From Blattabacterium cuenoti (GTDB lineage Bacteria > Bacteroidota > Bacteroidia > Flavobacteriales > Blattabacteriaceae): DNA of 64,000 nt. This document shows positions 53,585-63,095 of this stretch, piece after piece; positions within the stretch are counted from its first letter, which is position 1, and every line of letters begins with the position of its first letter. Both the position numbers and the translations under genes were made by a program. Location of the stretch: positions 186,001 through 250,000 of the forward strand of contig NZ_CP059183.1 of the NCBI RefSeq assembly GCF_014251275.1. Reading direction: 5' to 3'. The notes below the pieces were generated by a model. That model had not been told where the DNA came from, made no database searches, and saw nothing but the letters and a program-made list of their open reading frames with translations.

Positions 53585-54466
53585 ATGAAAGAAGAAAAAA
53601 AAATGATTATAAAATATTTTCATAAACCAGTACTTACAAAAAAAAGTGTAAATAATTTACTTACTGATAAAAATGGAATATATATAGATGCTACGTTTGG
53701 AGGTGGTGGTCATTCATCATATATGCTTAAAAAATTAAATATAAATGCAAAATTAATTGCTATTGACCAGGATAAAGATGCTATAAAAAGTAATCTTATT
53801 AAAGATCCCCGATTACATTTATTTCACAACAATTTTGTTAATATTAAAGATATTTTAAATAAAAAAATAATAGGAAAAATATCAGGAATATTGATTGATT
53901 TAGGATGTTCTTTTTTTCAGTTATCAAATCCAAAAAGAGGTTTTTCTTATAAGTTACATTGTATTCTTGACATGAGAATGAATCAAGACCTACCTTATTC
54001 TGCTCAAAATGTTGTTAATGAAAGTTCTAAACAAAAACTTTATAAAATATTTCATGAGTATGGAGATTTTAAAAATGCTATAAAAATAGCAGATATAATA
54101 ATAAAAAAAAGAAAAGATAAAAAAATTATTACTAATTTTGAATTAATGAATCTTTTTTTAATTAAAGGAAATTTCAAGAAAAGAAAAAGATTTTTCTCTA
54201 GATTGTTTCAATCTATACGAATAGAAGTAAACAATGAGATAAATATTTTAAAATATTTTTTACTAAAATCCTATGAAATTCTTTCTTCAAAAGGCAGAAT
54301 TGCAGTTATATCATATCATTCTACTGAAGATAGAATTATTAAACATTTTTTTAAAAATCTATCATTCAAAATCATTAATAAAAAAGTATTTAAACCAAGT
54401 AAAAAGGAAATTGAAAATAATTCAAAATCTAGAAGTGCAAAACTAAGAATTGCAGAAAAAATATAA
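53585..54466 (+). CDS. rsmH: 16S rRNA (cytosine-N4) methyltransferase RsmH (MraW)
   Basis: The 293-residue SAM-dependent enzyme methylates C1402 of 16S rRNA. It has HKPVLTKKSVNNLL, YIDATFGGGGHSSYML (SAM loop), AIDQDKDAI and GILIDLGCSFFQLSNPKRGFSY. The C terminus has ISYHSTEDRIIKHFF and SKSRSAKLRIAEK. A second in-frame ATG at 53603 (MIIKYFHKPVL) is an alternative start. It heads the dcw cluster and overlaps ftsL by 1 bp (TAATG). Confidence 0.95.
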   Translation: MKEEKKMIIKYFHKPVLTKKSVNNLLTDKNGIYIDATFGGGGHSSYMLKKLNINAKLIAIDQDKDAIKSNLIKDPRLHLFHNNFVNIKDILNKKIIGKISGILIDLGCSFFQLSNPKRGFSYKLHCILDMRMNQDLPYSAQNVVNESSKQKLYKIFHEYGDFKNAIKIADIIIKKRKDKKIITNFELMNLFLIKGNFKKRKRFFSRLFQSIRIEVNNEINILKYFLLKSYEILSSKGRIAVISYHSTEDRIIKHFFKNLSFKIINKKVFKPSKKEIENNSKSRSAKLRIAEKI

Positions 54467-54801
54467 TGATAAATAATATAAGTACAATTAAAGACATACT
54501 AAAAGGAAAATTTTTAATTAAAAAAAATGCTTATAAAAGTTGGAATTTTATAATTTTTCTAGCCTTATTATCCTTAATTAGTATCACTAGTTCACATCTA
54601 ATGGATCATAAAATACGTAAGATGAATAAAATAAATGAAGAAATAAAAGAATTAAAATCAGAATATGCCTATATCCACAGTAAATATATACAAATGCAAT
54701 TGGAATCTTTTTTTAAAAAAAAATTATCTAACAGGTTAAAACATTTAGATAGTCCACCATATGAATTAAAATATGAAAGTAATAAAATAATTAATAAATA
54801 A
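54466..54801 (+). CDS. ftsL: FtsL-like cell division protein
   Basis: The 111-residue bitopic protein has a short cytoplasmic part, one transmembrane helix (about residues 27-45), then a coiled coil (IRKMNKINEEIKELKSEYAYIHSKYIQM). The LDSPPYEL segment near the end is typical of Bacteroidetes FtsL-like proteins. FtsL recruits and activates septal synthesis with FtsI/FtsW. Position between rsmH and ftsI strongly supports the call; ftsI starts 3 bp after its stop. Confidence 0.88.
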   Translation: MINNISTIKDILKGKFLIKKNAYKSWNFIIFLALLSLISITSSHLMDHKIRKMNKINEEIKELKSEYAYIHSKYIQMQLESFFKKKLSNRLKHLDSPPYELKYESNKIINK

Positions 54802-54804
54802 TGT

Positions 54805-56802
54805 ATGTATGATAAAATAAATATGGAAATAAAAATAAAAAGATATATTTTATTATATAAATCATATTTAGTTAGTTTTTTATTCATATGTATCTCTATA
54901 TTAATTATTTTAAACTTATTACATATTCAAAATTATTCAAACTTATATAAAAGATCTGTTATAGAAAATAAAATTAGAACTAATCTTATTCATGCTAAAC
55001 GTGGAAATATTTACTCATCAGACAATAAAATACTAGCTATGTCTGTAATAAAATATGATATTCACATTGACTTTAAATCAATATCTAAAAAACTTTTTAA
55101 AAAAAATATTGTATCTCTATGTAATTCATTAGAATATTTATTAAAAAAACCGTTCTTCTTTTTCTACAAAAAATTTATATATGAAAAAAATAATGAAAAT
55201 AGATATTTCTTATTAGCAAAGAATTTAGACAGTTTACATGTAAAAACATTAAAAAATTTTCCAATTTTCAGAGAAGGAAAAATAAAAGGGGGTTTTATAG
55301 TAGAAAAAAAAATATGTAGAATATATACATTAAAGGATATAGGAAGAAGAACACTTGGATATGATGATCATAGAGGAAAAATTGGATTGGAAGGAGCCTT
55401 CAGCAAATATTTAAAAGGAAAAGATGGTAAAAGGTTAGAACAAAGAATTGGATATAAAATATGGAAACCATTAAAATGTAAGAATGATGTAGATCCAGAA
55501 GATGGAAAAGATATTTACTCTACAATAGACATATCATTACAAGAAATAGCATATAATGCATTACTTCAAAGATTATACATATCTAAAGCAGATCACGGTT
55601 GTGTCATTTTAATGGATGTAAAAAGTGGTAAAATACCTGCTATAATAAATTTAGAAAAAATTAATAGTAACACTTATTCTGATGTAAGAAATTTTGCAAT
55701 ATGGGAAGGAAGTGAACCAGGCTCAACTTTTAAAACTATAGCTATTCTTGCAGCATTAGAGGATAAAAAAATAGATATAGATATGATGGTTAATCTTCAA
55801 GGAGGAGTTATTAAAATAAATGGGAAAGTAATTCGTGATAGTCATTATAATGGACATAAAAATATGAATATCAAACAAATTCTAGAAAATTCTTCTAATG
55901 TAGGAATAGTGAAAATAATTTACAATAAATATAAAAATAATCCAACGGAATTTATTAAGCACTTATACAAGTGGAAACTAAATAAAAAGATAGGAATTGA
56001 CCTACCTGGAGAAGGGATCCCATTTATACCAAAACCTGGAAAAGATAATTGGAATAAAATTACACTACCTTGGATGACTTTTGGGTATAATGTTAAATTA
56101 ACTCCTTTACAAATACTTACTTTTTATAATGCCATAGCAAATGAAGGAAAAATGATAAAACCAATATTCGTAACAGAAATAAAATACAAAGGAAATAGCA
56201 TAAAAAAATATACAAAACCTATAATTATAGAGAAATCTATAACTGATCATTCTTCTCTAAAAAAAATTCAAAATATGTTAGAAGGAGTTGTTAAAAATGG
56301 AACTGCTAAGAAATATTATAATCCAGAATATCCATATGCCGGGAAAACAGGTACTACACAATTAAATTATTGGATGAAGGAAAAATACATGAATTACAAT
56401 AGTTCATTTGTAGGATATTTTCCGGCTAAAAATCCAAAGTATTCTTGTATTGTTGTAATTTCAAATCCATCAAAAGGATATTATGGAATAGAAACAGCTG
56501 TTCCAGTATTTGATAAAATAGCTAAATCAATATATCAAAAAATGGAGAAAAAAACTTTTATTGATAACAATAAAAATAAAGAAAATTTTGTAAGAAAAAT
56601 TTTGGAATACAAAAAAATATTTTTCAATAAAAGTTTAATGCCTAATGTTATATCATATCCAGGTAAAGAAATTATACCAATTTTTGAAAACAAAGGATAT
56701 ATTGTTAAATATACAGGAATAGGAAAAGTTATATATCAATCTATTAAACCTGGAGAAAAATTAAAAAGAAATAAAGTTATATTTCTAAAACTAGAAGAAT
56801 GA
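54805..56802 (+). CDS. ftsI: Penicillin-binding protein FtsI (PBP3-type) with PASTA domain
   Basis: The 665-residue septal transpeptidase has an N-terminal anchor (about residues 19-41) and a dimerisation domain starting with HAKRGNIYSSDNKILAMSV. The transpeptidase domain has catalytic S307 (GSTFK), SSN at 363-365 and KTG at 514-516. One PASTA domain follows (about 610-665, LMPNVISYPGKEIIPIFENKG). An inner ATG at 54823 (MEIKIKRYI) is an alternative start. It overlaps murE by 4 bp. Confidence 0.95.
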   Translation: MYDKINMEIKIKRYILLYKSYLVSFLFICISILIILNLLHIQNYSNLYKRSVIENKIRTNLIHAKRGNIYSSDNKILAMSVIKYDIHIDFKSISKKLFKKNIVSLCNSLEYLLKKPFFFFYKKFIYEKNNENRYFLLAKNLDSLHVKTLKNFPIFREGKIKGGFIVEKKICRIYTLKDIGRRTLGYDDHRGKIGLEGAFSKYLKGKDGKRLEQRIGYKIWKPLKCKNDVDPEDGKDIYSTIDISLQEIAYNALLQRLYISKADHGCVILMDVKSGKIPAIINLEKINSNTYSDVRNFAIWEGSEPGSTFKTIAILAALEDKKIDIDMMVNLQGGVIKINGKVIRDSHYNGHKNMNIKQILENSSNVGIVKIIYNKYKNNPTEFIKHLYKWKLNKKIGIDLPGEGIPFIPKPGKDNWNKITLPWMTFGYNVKLTPLQILTFYNAIANEGKMIKPIFVTEIKYKGNSIKKYTKPIIIEKSITDHSSLKKIQNMLEGVVKNGTAKKYYNPEYPYAGKTGTTQLNYWMKEKYMNYNSSFVGYFPAKNPKYSCIVVISNPSKGYYGIETAVPVFDKIAKSIYQKMEKKTFIDNNKNKENFVRKILEYKKIFFNKSLMPNVISYPGKEIIPIFENKGYIVKYTGIGKVIYQSIKPGEKLKRNKVIFLKLEE

Positions 56803-58268
56803 AAAAAACATTGAAAAACGTTTTTAAAAATGTAACAATACTAAAAAAAATAGGATTTATTTCTAATAAATTTATAGTTGGAATTTATATACATTCTAAT
56901 AATGTTAAAAAAAATTCTATGTTTTTTGCAAAAAAAGGGGAAATAACAGATGGACATGAATTTATTAATGAAGCAATAAAAAGAGGCGCTAATACAATTG
57001 TATGTGAAAAAATTCCTATTTGTATTAATAAAAATATAACATATATACTTGTTAAAAATACTATTGTATCTCTAGGGATTATATCTTCTAATTTTTATGA
57101 CAATCCAACTAAAAAAATTAAACTAATAGGAATTACAGGGACAAATGGTAAAACATCTATAGCAACTATATTACATCAATTATTCTATAAGATGGGAGAG
57201 GATAATATTCTTATTTCTACAATAGAAATAAGAATATTATCCAATAAATATAAAACTATACATACAACTCCAAATATTATTGATATTAATAAATACCTAT
57301 ATTTAGGTATAAAAAAAAAATGTAAATATGCTTTTATAGAGGTCAGTTCCCATGGAATTGATCAGAAAAGAATTTATGGATTGTTATTTAAGGGCGGTGT
57401 ATTTACTAATATAACACATGATCATTTAGATTATCATAAATCATTTCATCATTATTTGTTTACTAAAAAGTTTTTTTTCAATAGTTTACCCAACAAATCT
57501 TTTGCTTTAATTAATTGTGATGATAAACATTATGATAAAATTATAAAAGAAATTTCAGCAAAATTATATTCTTATGGATTGAAAAAAAATGCTGATTTTA
57601 ATGCAAAAATTTTACAAACTAATTTTTATGGGAGTTCCATTTTGATTAATGGACATAAAATATTTACAAGTTTAATAGGAAAATTTAATGTATATAATAT
57701 TTTAGCTAGTTATGCTACGTCTATATTATTAGGTAAAAAAAAAGATGAAATTTTAAAAATTATAAATGAAATTAAACCAGTAAATGGACGTTTTGAACAA
57801 TTTTTATCAAATTCAGGAATTCGTGTAATTGTAGATTATGCTCATAATCCTAATGGATTAAAAACAATTATAAAATCTATTAAAGAAATAAAAAAAAAAA
57901 ATGTAAGATTGATTTGTGTTATAGGATGTGGAGGGAATAGAGATGTTATAAAACGATCTTTAATGGGTAAAATTGTTTATGAAGAATGTGATATTTCTAT
58001 TTTTACTTCTGATAATCCTAGAGAAGAAGATCCATATAAAATATTTATGGATATGAAAAATTTTAGTTCATATATTGAAAAAAAACCTATATTAACTATT
58101 TTAAGTAGAAAAAAAGCTATAAAAACTGCAATCAAAATTGCAAATAAAAATAAAAAATATATTATTTTAATAGCAGGAAAAGGTCATGAAAATTATCAAG
58201 AAATAAAAGGATCCCGTTATCCTTTTAATGATATAAAAATAATAAAAAATTTTTTAAATAAAAAATAA
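56799..58268 (+). CDS. murE: UDP-MurNAc-tripeptide synthetase, meso-DAP-adding
   Basis: The 489-residue Mur ligase adds the third amino acid to the stem peptide. The ATP loop is GITGTNGKT (111-119), and EVSSHGIDQKRI and the carbamylated-Lys region are present. The DNPR motif at 405-408 marks meso-diaminopimelate as substrate, agreeing with dapF in the window. mraY begins 4 bp downstream. Confidence 0.96.
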   Translation: MKKTLKNVFKNVTILKKIGFISNKFIVGIYIHSNNVKKNSMFFAKKGEITDGHEFINEAIKRGANTIVCEKIPICINKNITYILVKNTIVSLGIISSNFYDNPTKKIKLIGITGTNGKTSIATILHQLFYKMGEDNILISTIEIRILSNKYKTIHTTPNIIDINKYLYLGIKKKCKYAFIEVSSHGIDQKRIYGLLFKGGVFTNITHDHLDYHKSFHHYLFTKKFFFNSLPNKSFALINCDDKHYDKIIKEISAKLYSYGLKKNADFNAKILQTNFYGSSILINGHKIFTSLIGKFNVYNILASYATSILLGKKKDEILKIINEIKPVNGRFEQFLSNSGIRVIVDYAHNPNGLKTIIKSIKEIKKKNVRLICVIGCGGNRDVIKRSLMGKIVYEECDISIFTSDNPREEDPYKIFMDMKNFSSYIEKKPILTILSRKKAIKTAIKIANKNKKYIILIAGKGHENYQEIKGSRYPFNDIKIIKNFLNKK

Positions 58269-58272
58269 CACA

Positions 58273-59463
58273 ATGAAAGTGTCGTTATTTACATACAAAA
58301 TATTATATACAAATACTATTTTTTACCGATCTTTAATGGCTTTTTTTTTCTCATTTATAATATCTTTCATTTCCTATAAAATAATTATTTATTTCAATTC
58401 CATAAAAAAAATTGAAATAATAGATAACATTCGTAAACTTGGACTTATTGGAGAAAAAAATAAAACAAATGTACCTACAATGGGAGGTATTGTTATTATA
58501 TTTTCTACATTGATTTCTACAATTATGTTTTCTTCATTTAAAAATAGATATATACTTATATTAATTATTAATATGCTGTGGATAGGTACTATAGGATTTA
58601 TAGATGATTACATAAAAATAAAATATAACAAAAAAGGATTAAGTTTTATAGGAAAAATATCGGGACAAGTAATATTAGGTATTTTTATTGGAATTACAAT
58701 GTATTTTCATACGGAAGAAAATGGAAAAAAAATAATATATATTAATGATAAAAACATTAACATTAATGGATTTACAACAAACATTCCAAAATTTCTTTCT
58801 AAATACTCAAAAAAAGAAAAAGAATTTGATTACTCTTGTATATTAGGGTGGTATAATAATAAACTAAAAAAATATACTTGGATAGTTTTTATTCCTATAG
58901 TTGTTATGATTATGATATTTTTCTCTAATGGATCTAATATTGCAGATGGAATAGATGGATTAACAGCAGGAATTTCTACAATTATATTTGTAATATTATC
59001 TTTATTTTCTGCAATTTCTAGTAATAAAATTTTTTCAAAATTTTTTCATTTAATCTATATTCCTAATTTAGAAGAGACAATTGTTTTTTCTTTTTCTTTT
59101 TTAGGAACTTTGATAAGCTTTCTTTGGTACAATACATATCCTGCACAAATATTTATGGGAGATACTGGTAGTCTTACTATAGGTAGTTTAATTGTAACAT
59201 TGTCTATTATGAATAGGAAAGAATTTTTTTTACCTATATTAGGTCTAATTTTTATAATTGAAAATTTTTCAGTATTTATACAAGTATTGTATTTTAAATT
59301 CTTTAAAACAAAATACGGAATTGAAAAAAGATTTTTTCTAATGGCTCCTATTCATCATCATTTTCAAAAATTGGGGTATCATGAAAACAAAATTTTTAAT
59401 CGTTTTTTCATTATACAAGTAATACTTTCTATATTATTATTGATTTTACTTGTAAATAAATAA
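58273..59463 (+). CDS. mraY: Phospho-MurNAc-pentapeptide transferase
   Basis: The 396-residue polytopic enzyme transfers phospho-MurNAc-pentapeptide to undecaprenyl phosphate, giving lipid I. About ten membrane segments are seen. Conserved residues lie in VPTMGGIVII, FIDDYIKI (Asp pair), SNGSNIADGIDGLTAG, FMGDTGSLTIGSL, and the MAPIHHHFQKLGY loop. Longer than E. coli MraY (360) because of an extra charged loop at about residues 155-195, a feature also known from other Bacteroidetes. Confidence 0.96.
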   Translation: MKVSLFTYKILYTNTIFYRSLMAFFFSFIISFISYKIIIYFNSIKKIEIIDNIRKLGLIGEKNKTNVPTMGGIVIIFSTLISTIMFSSFKNRYILILIINMLWIGTIGFIDDYIKIKYNKKGLSFIGKISGQVILGIFIGITMYFHTEENGKKIIYINDKNININGFTTNIPKFLSKYSKKEKEFDYSCILGWYNNKLKKYTWIVFIPIVVMIMIFFSNGSNIADGIDGLTAGISTIIFVILSLFSAISSNKIFSKFFHLIYIPNLEETIVFSFSFLGTLISFLWYNTYPAQIFMGDTGSLTIGSLIVTLSIMNRKEFFLPILGLIFIIENFSVFIQVLYFKFFKTKYGIEKRFFLMAPIHHHFQKLGYHENKIFNRFFIIQVILSILLLILLVNK

Positions 59464-59465
59464 TA

Positions 59466-60851
59466 ATGATAAAAAGATTAATTGTAATATTAGGGGGTGG
59501 AGAAAGTGGTGTAGGAGCTGCTTTACTAGCTAAAAAAAATGGATTTAAAATATTTGTATCCGATTCCGGAATAATTAAAAATAGATATAAAAAAATTTTA
59601 AAAACAAAAAAAATACCTTTTGAAGAAAAAGGTCATTCAGAAGAATTTATAGTAAAAAATGCAAAAAATATAGTAAAAAGTCCGGGAATATCTAGTAAAA
59701 TTCCATTAATAAAAAAAATTAATTCTTTTAAAATACCTATTTTATCTGAATTAGAATTTGGAAAAAAATTTATAAAAAAAAATTCTTATATAATAACTAT
59801 AACAGGGAGTAATGGAAAAACAACTACAAGTACTATTATTTACAAAATTCTTAAACAAGATAGAAAATTAAGTGTAGGATTAGCAGGTAATATAGGATAT
59901 AGTTTTTCTAAAGAAGTTTTAAAAAAAAAAAAGATTTATGTATTAGAAGTAAGTAGTTTTCAATTAGATGATTGTTGTAACTTTCGTTCAAACATTGCAA
60001 TTATTTTAAATATTGCAAGAGATCACTTGAACAGATATAATAATTTTGATAGTTATATTTATTCTAAGTTTAGAGTAGCAATGTATCAACGTGAAAAAGA
60101 CATTTTCATTTATAATTATGATGATCCATTTATTAGAAATGGATTAAAGAAATACTTCATCAAATCTAAACGTATTCCTTTTTCTTTAAAAAAAAAATTA
60201 AATTTTGGAGCTTATATAAAGGATAATAAAATATATATTAGAAATATAAAAAATGAGATAGTTTTTTGTTTATGTATAAAAAACATTTCTATAGAAGGAG
60301 ATCATAATCTTTATAATATTATGGCATCTTTAATTGTATCCAATATTTTTGATGTACAAAAAAAATATATAAAGACTGTATTATTTAAACTTAAACCTAT
60401 TCCACACCGTATGGAGAAATTCTTTCATACAAACGGTATACAATTTATTAATGATTCTAAATCAACGAATGTCCATTCTGCTTTTTATGCATTACACAGT
60501 ATAAAAAAAACTATACCTATTATATGGATCGTAGGAGGTAAAGATAAGGGAAATGATTATAATGAATTAGTTTCATTAGTTCACAGTAAAGTAAAAACAA
60601 TAATTTGTTTAGGTAAAAATAATAAAAAGGTTTTTAATTTTTTCAAAAAAACTGTTGATATTATATTGGAAACAAAAAAAATGAAAGAAGCTGTGATTAT
60701 GGCTTATGTTTTTTCCTTTCCAGGAGACTGTATTTTATTATCTCCTGCTTGTTCTAGTTTCGATCTTTTTAAAAATTATAAGGAAAGAGGAGATAAATTT
60801 AAACTAGAGGTAAAAAAAGTTTTTCATGATAAAAATATATATTTTTCTTAA
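59466..60851 (+). CDS. murD: UDP-MurNAc-L-alanine:D-glutamate ligase
   Basis: The 461-residue Mur ligase adds D-glutamate made by MurI. It has ILGGGESGVGAALLAKK, VKSPGI, the ATP loop TGSNGKTT (about 113-120), LEVSSFQLD, and NIARDHLNRY. The C terminus has HRMEKF, FINDSKSTN, WIVGGKDKGNDY and LLSPACSSFDLFKNYKERG. Its end overlaps ftsW by 26 bp. Confidence 0.96.
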   Translation: MIKRLIVILGGGESGVGAALLAKKNGFKIFVSDSGIIKNRYKKILKTKKIPFEEKGHSEEFIVKNAKNIVKSPGISSKIPLIKKINSFKIPILSELEFGKKFIKKNSYIITITGSNGKTTTSTIIYKILKQDRKLSVGLAGNIGYSFSKEVLKKKKIYVLEVSSFQLDDCCNFRSNIAIILNIARDHLNRYNNFDSYIYSKFRVAMYQREKDIFIYNYDDPFIRNGLKKYFIKSKRIPFSLKKKLNFGAYIKDNKIYIRNIKNEIVFCLCIKNISIEGDHNLYNIMASLIVSNIFDVQKKYIKTVLFKLKPIPHRMEKFFHTNGIQFINDSKSTNVHSAFYALHSIKKTIPIIWIVGGKDKGNDYNELVSLVHSKVKTIICLGKNNKKVFNFFKKTVDIILETKKMKEAVIMAYVFSFPGDCILLSPACSSFDLFKNYKERGDKFKLEVKKVFHDKNIYFS

Positions 60852-61980
60852 TAAATATATAAGAGGAGATAGATATATATGGGCTTTTATATCCTTATTA
60901 TCTATATTTTCTTTTTTACCAGTGTATTCTGCAAGTGCTAATCTGGTAAGTACATATGGAGAAAAAAACATAGTATTTCGTTATTTATTAAAACATGCAA
61001 TTTTTTTATTTATTGGTTTTATTATTCTTTTATTTACTCAGTTTATAGACTATAAATATTTTTATAATATTTCCATATATTCTCTTCCAGTAGTTTTTAT
61101 TTTATTAATTTTAACTTTGATTCAAGGAAAAGAATTAAATGGAGTAAATGCTTCCAGATGGTTATATATTCCTATAGTTAATATATCTTTTCAAACGTCT
61201 AACATTGCTGGATTGTCCTTATTTATTTATTGTTCCAGATTCCTTTCTCAAAAAAAGAATGTAAATTTTACTTTTATTAATTCTTTTATTCCATTATTAT
61301 TACCAATATTCCTTATTATTGGACTGATTTTTCCTGCTAATGGTTCAACTGCAGCAATTGTATTTTTTTCCGTTTTAATTTTGCTTTTCATAGGTGGATA
61401 TCCATTTATAGGTATAATAGGAATTCTATTAATGGGAATATTATTTTCGTTTATATATATTTACTCTGTTATAAAATTAGGAGATAAAAATCCAATTCAT
61501 AGGGTCTTCACATGGAAAAGTCGTATAGAAAAATTTTTATATCATAAATATGAAGATAGTTATCAAATGAAACAATCTAAAACTGCTATTATATTAGGAA
61601 ATAAATTTGGACGAGGGCCAGGAAAAAGTGTATTAAAATCCTTTTTACCCCAGTCTTCTTCAGATTTTATTTATGCTATTATTATAGAAGAATATGGAAT
61701 CTTTGGAGGAGTAATTCTTTTATTTATATATATGCTTATTTTATTAAGAATTATAATAATAGCTACAAAAGTAGAAAACTATTTTTGTTCTTTATTAGTT
61801 ATTTCTGTAGGATTTCCTATAATTAATCAAGCATTAATTAATATGGGTATAACAGTTGGATTATTTCCTGTTACTGGGCAAACTTTGCCATTGATTAGTG
61901 CAGGTGGGACTTCAATGTGGGTAACTTTTTTTAGTTTTGGTATTATACTAAGTGTCAGTAGAGTAATATATGAAAAATAG
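60826..61980 (+). CDS. ftsW: Cell division lipid II polymerase FtsW
   Basis: The 384-residue SEDS protein has about ten membrane segments and polymerises glycan strands with FtsI. SASANLVSTYGEKN sits after the first helix, NGVNASRWLYI matches the periplasmic motif, and the catalytic-loop Asp is likely in the RVFTWKSRI to SYQMKQSKTAII stretch. The C-terminal LPLISAGGTSMWVTF is strongly conserved. Overlaps murD by 26 bp and murG by 11 bp. Confidence 0.94.
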   Translation: MIKIYIFLNKYIRGDRYIWAFISLLSIFSFLPVYSASANLVSTYGEKNIVFRYLLKHAIFLFIGFIILLFTQFIDYKYFYNISIYSLPVVFILLILTLIQGKELNGVNASRWLYIPIVNISFQTSNIAGLSLFIYCSRFLSQKKNVNFTFINSFIPLLLPIFLIIGLIFPANGSTAAIVFFSVLILLFIGGYPFIGIIGILLMGILFSFIYIYSVIKLGDKNPIHRVFTWKSRIEKFLYHKYEDSYQMKQSKTAIILGNKFGRGPGKSVLKSFLPQSSSDFIYAIIIEEYGIFGGVILLFIYMLILLRIIIIATKVENYFCSLLVISVGFPIINQALINMGITVGLFPVTGQTLPLISAGGTSMWVTFFSFGIILSVSRVIYEK

Positions 61981-63091
61981 AAATATGAGTCATAAAATTG
62001 TTCCGAAAATACTTATTGGATGTGGAGGCAGTGGTGGTCATTTATATTCAGGTATAGCTATTGCAAATGAGATTAAAATCCAACTTCCAAAAGCTAATAT
62101 TTTATTTGTTGGATCTAAAAATCATATGGAAATGCTACAAGTTCCTAAATATGGATATTCTATAAAGAAAATTTATATTTCTGGTGGAAAAAATAAATTT
62201 TTTTCTGTATATGGATTTATTTTATGTATGGAATTAATATATAGTTTTTATTTGGCAAATAAGATTATTAAAAATTTTTCTCCCAATATTGTAATTGGTA
62301 CAGGCGGTTTTGTAAGCTTTCCGACTTTGGTAGCTTCTATAAAAAATAGAATTCCTATTTTAATTCAAGAACAAAACTCTTTTCCTGGTTTAACAAATAG
62401 AATATTTTCTCGTTATGCTAGAAAAATATGCATTGCTTATGAGCAAGCAAAACCTTTTTTTCCAAATAAAAAAACTATTTTAACTGGAAATCCAATTCGT
62501 TCAGAAATATTACAATTACCTAGCAAGAAACAAGCTTGTTTACATTTGGGTTTAAAAAAAGAAAGACCAATAATATTATCCATAGGAGGTAGTATAGGTT
62601 CTAAAAGCATAAATAATGCATGGAAAAAAGGTTTATATAAACTAATTAAACTGGATATACAATTTATATGGCAAACAGGAAAAGATGATTATTTAGAAAT
62701 AAAAAACAATAAAATATATCATCATTCAAATATTATTTTGATGGAGTTTATTGATAAAATACCTATATGTTATTCTGCAGCAGATATTATAGTATCTAGG
62801 GCAGGAGCATTAACAATATCTGAAACATGTCTTATAGGAAAACCATGTATATTAATTCCTCTTCCATGGTCTTCAGATGATCATCAAAATAAAAATGCCA
62901 AAGTATTGGAAGAAAAACAAGCAGCATTAATTATCAAAAATGAGGAATTAGATAAAAAATTAGTAGATTCTACCATAAAATTAATGATGGATTATAATAT
63001 GAAAAAAAAAATGATTAAAAATATTATTCAATTAGGAAAACCAAATGCTACAAATGATATTGTTAATGAAATTTTACGAATCATAATATGA
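61970..63091 (+). CDS. murG: UDP-GlcNAc:lipid I N-acetylglucosaminyltransferase
   Basis: The 373-residue GT28 enzyme converts lipid I to lipid II. The N-terminal glycine loop is CGGSGGHLYSG. NIVIGTGGFVSFPTL, EQNSFPGLTNRI and LTGNPIR follow. The UDP-GlcNAc site has LSIGGSIGSKSINNAW, SRAGALTISE and ILIPLPWSSDDHQNKNA. MSHKIVPK at 61985 is an alternative start. Confidence 0.96.
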   Translation: MKNRNMSHKIVPKILIGCGGSGGHLYSGIAIANEIKIQLPKANILFVGSKNHMEMLQVPKYGYSIKKIYISGGKNKFFSVYGFILCMELIYSFYLANKIIKNFSPNIVIGTGGFVSFPTLVASIKNRIPILIQEQNSFPGLTNRIFSRYARKICIAYEQAKPFFPNKKTILTGNPIRSEILQLPSKKQACLHLGLKKERPIILSIGGSIGSKSINNAWKKGLYKLIKLDIQFIWQTGKDDYLEIKNNKIYHHSNIILMEFIDKIPICYSAADIIVSRAGALTISETCLIGKPCILIPLPWSSDDHQNKNAKVLEEKQAALIIKNEELDKKLVDSTIKLMMDYNMKKKMIKNIIQLGKPNATNDIVNEILRIII

Positions 63092-63095
63092 AAAT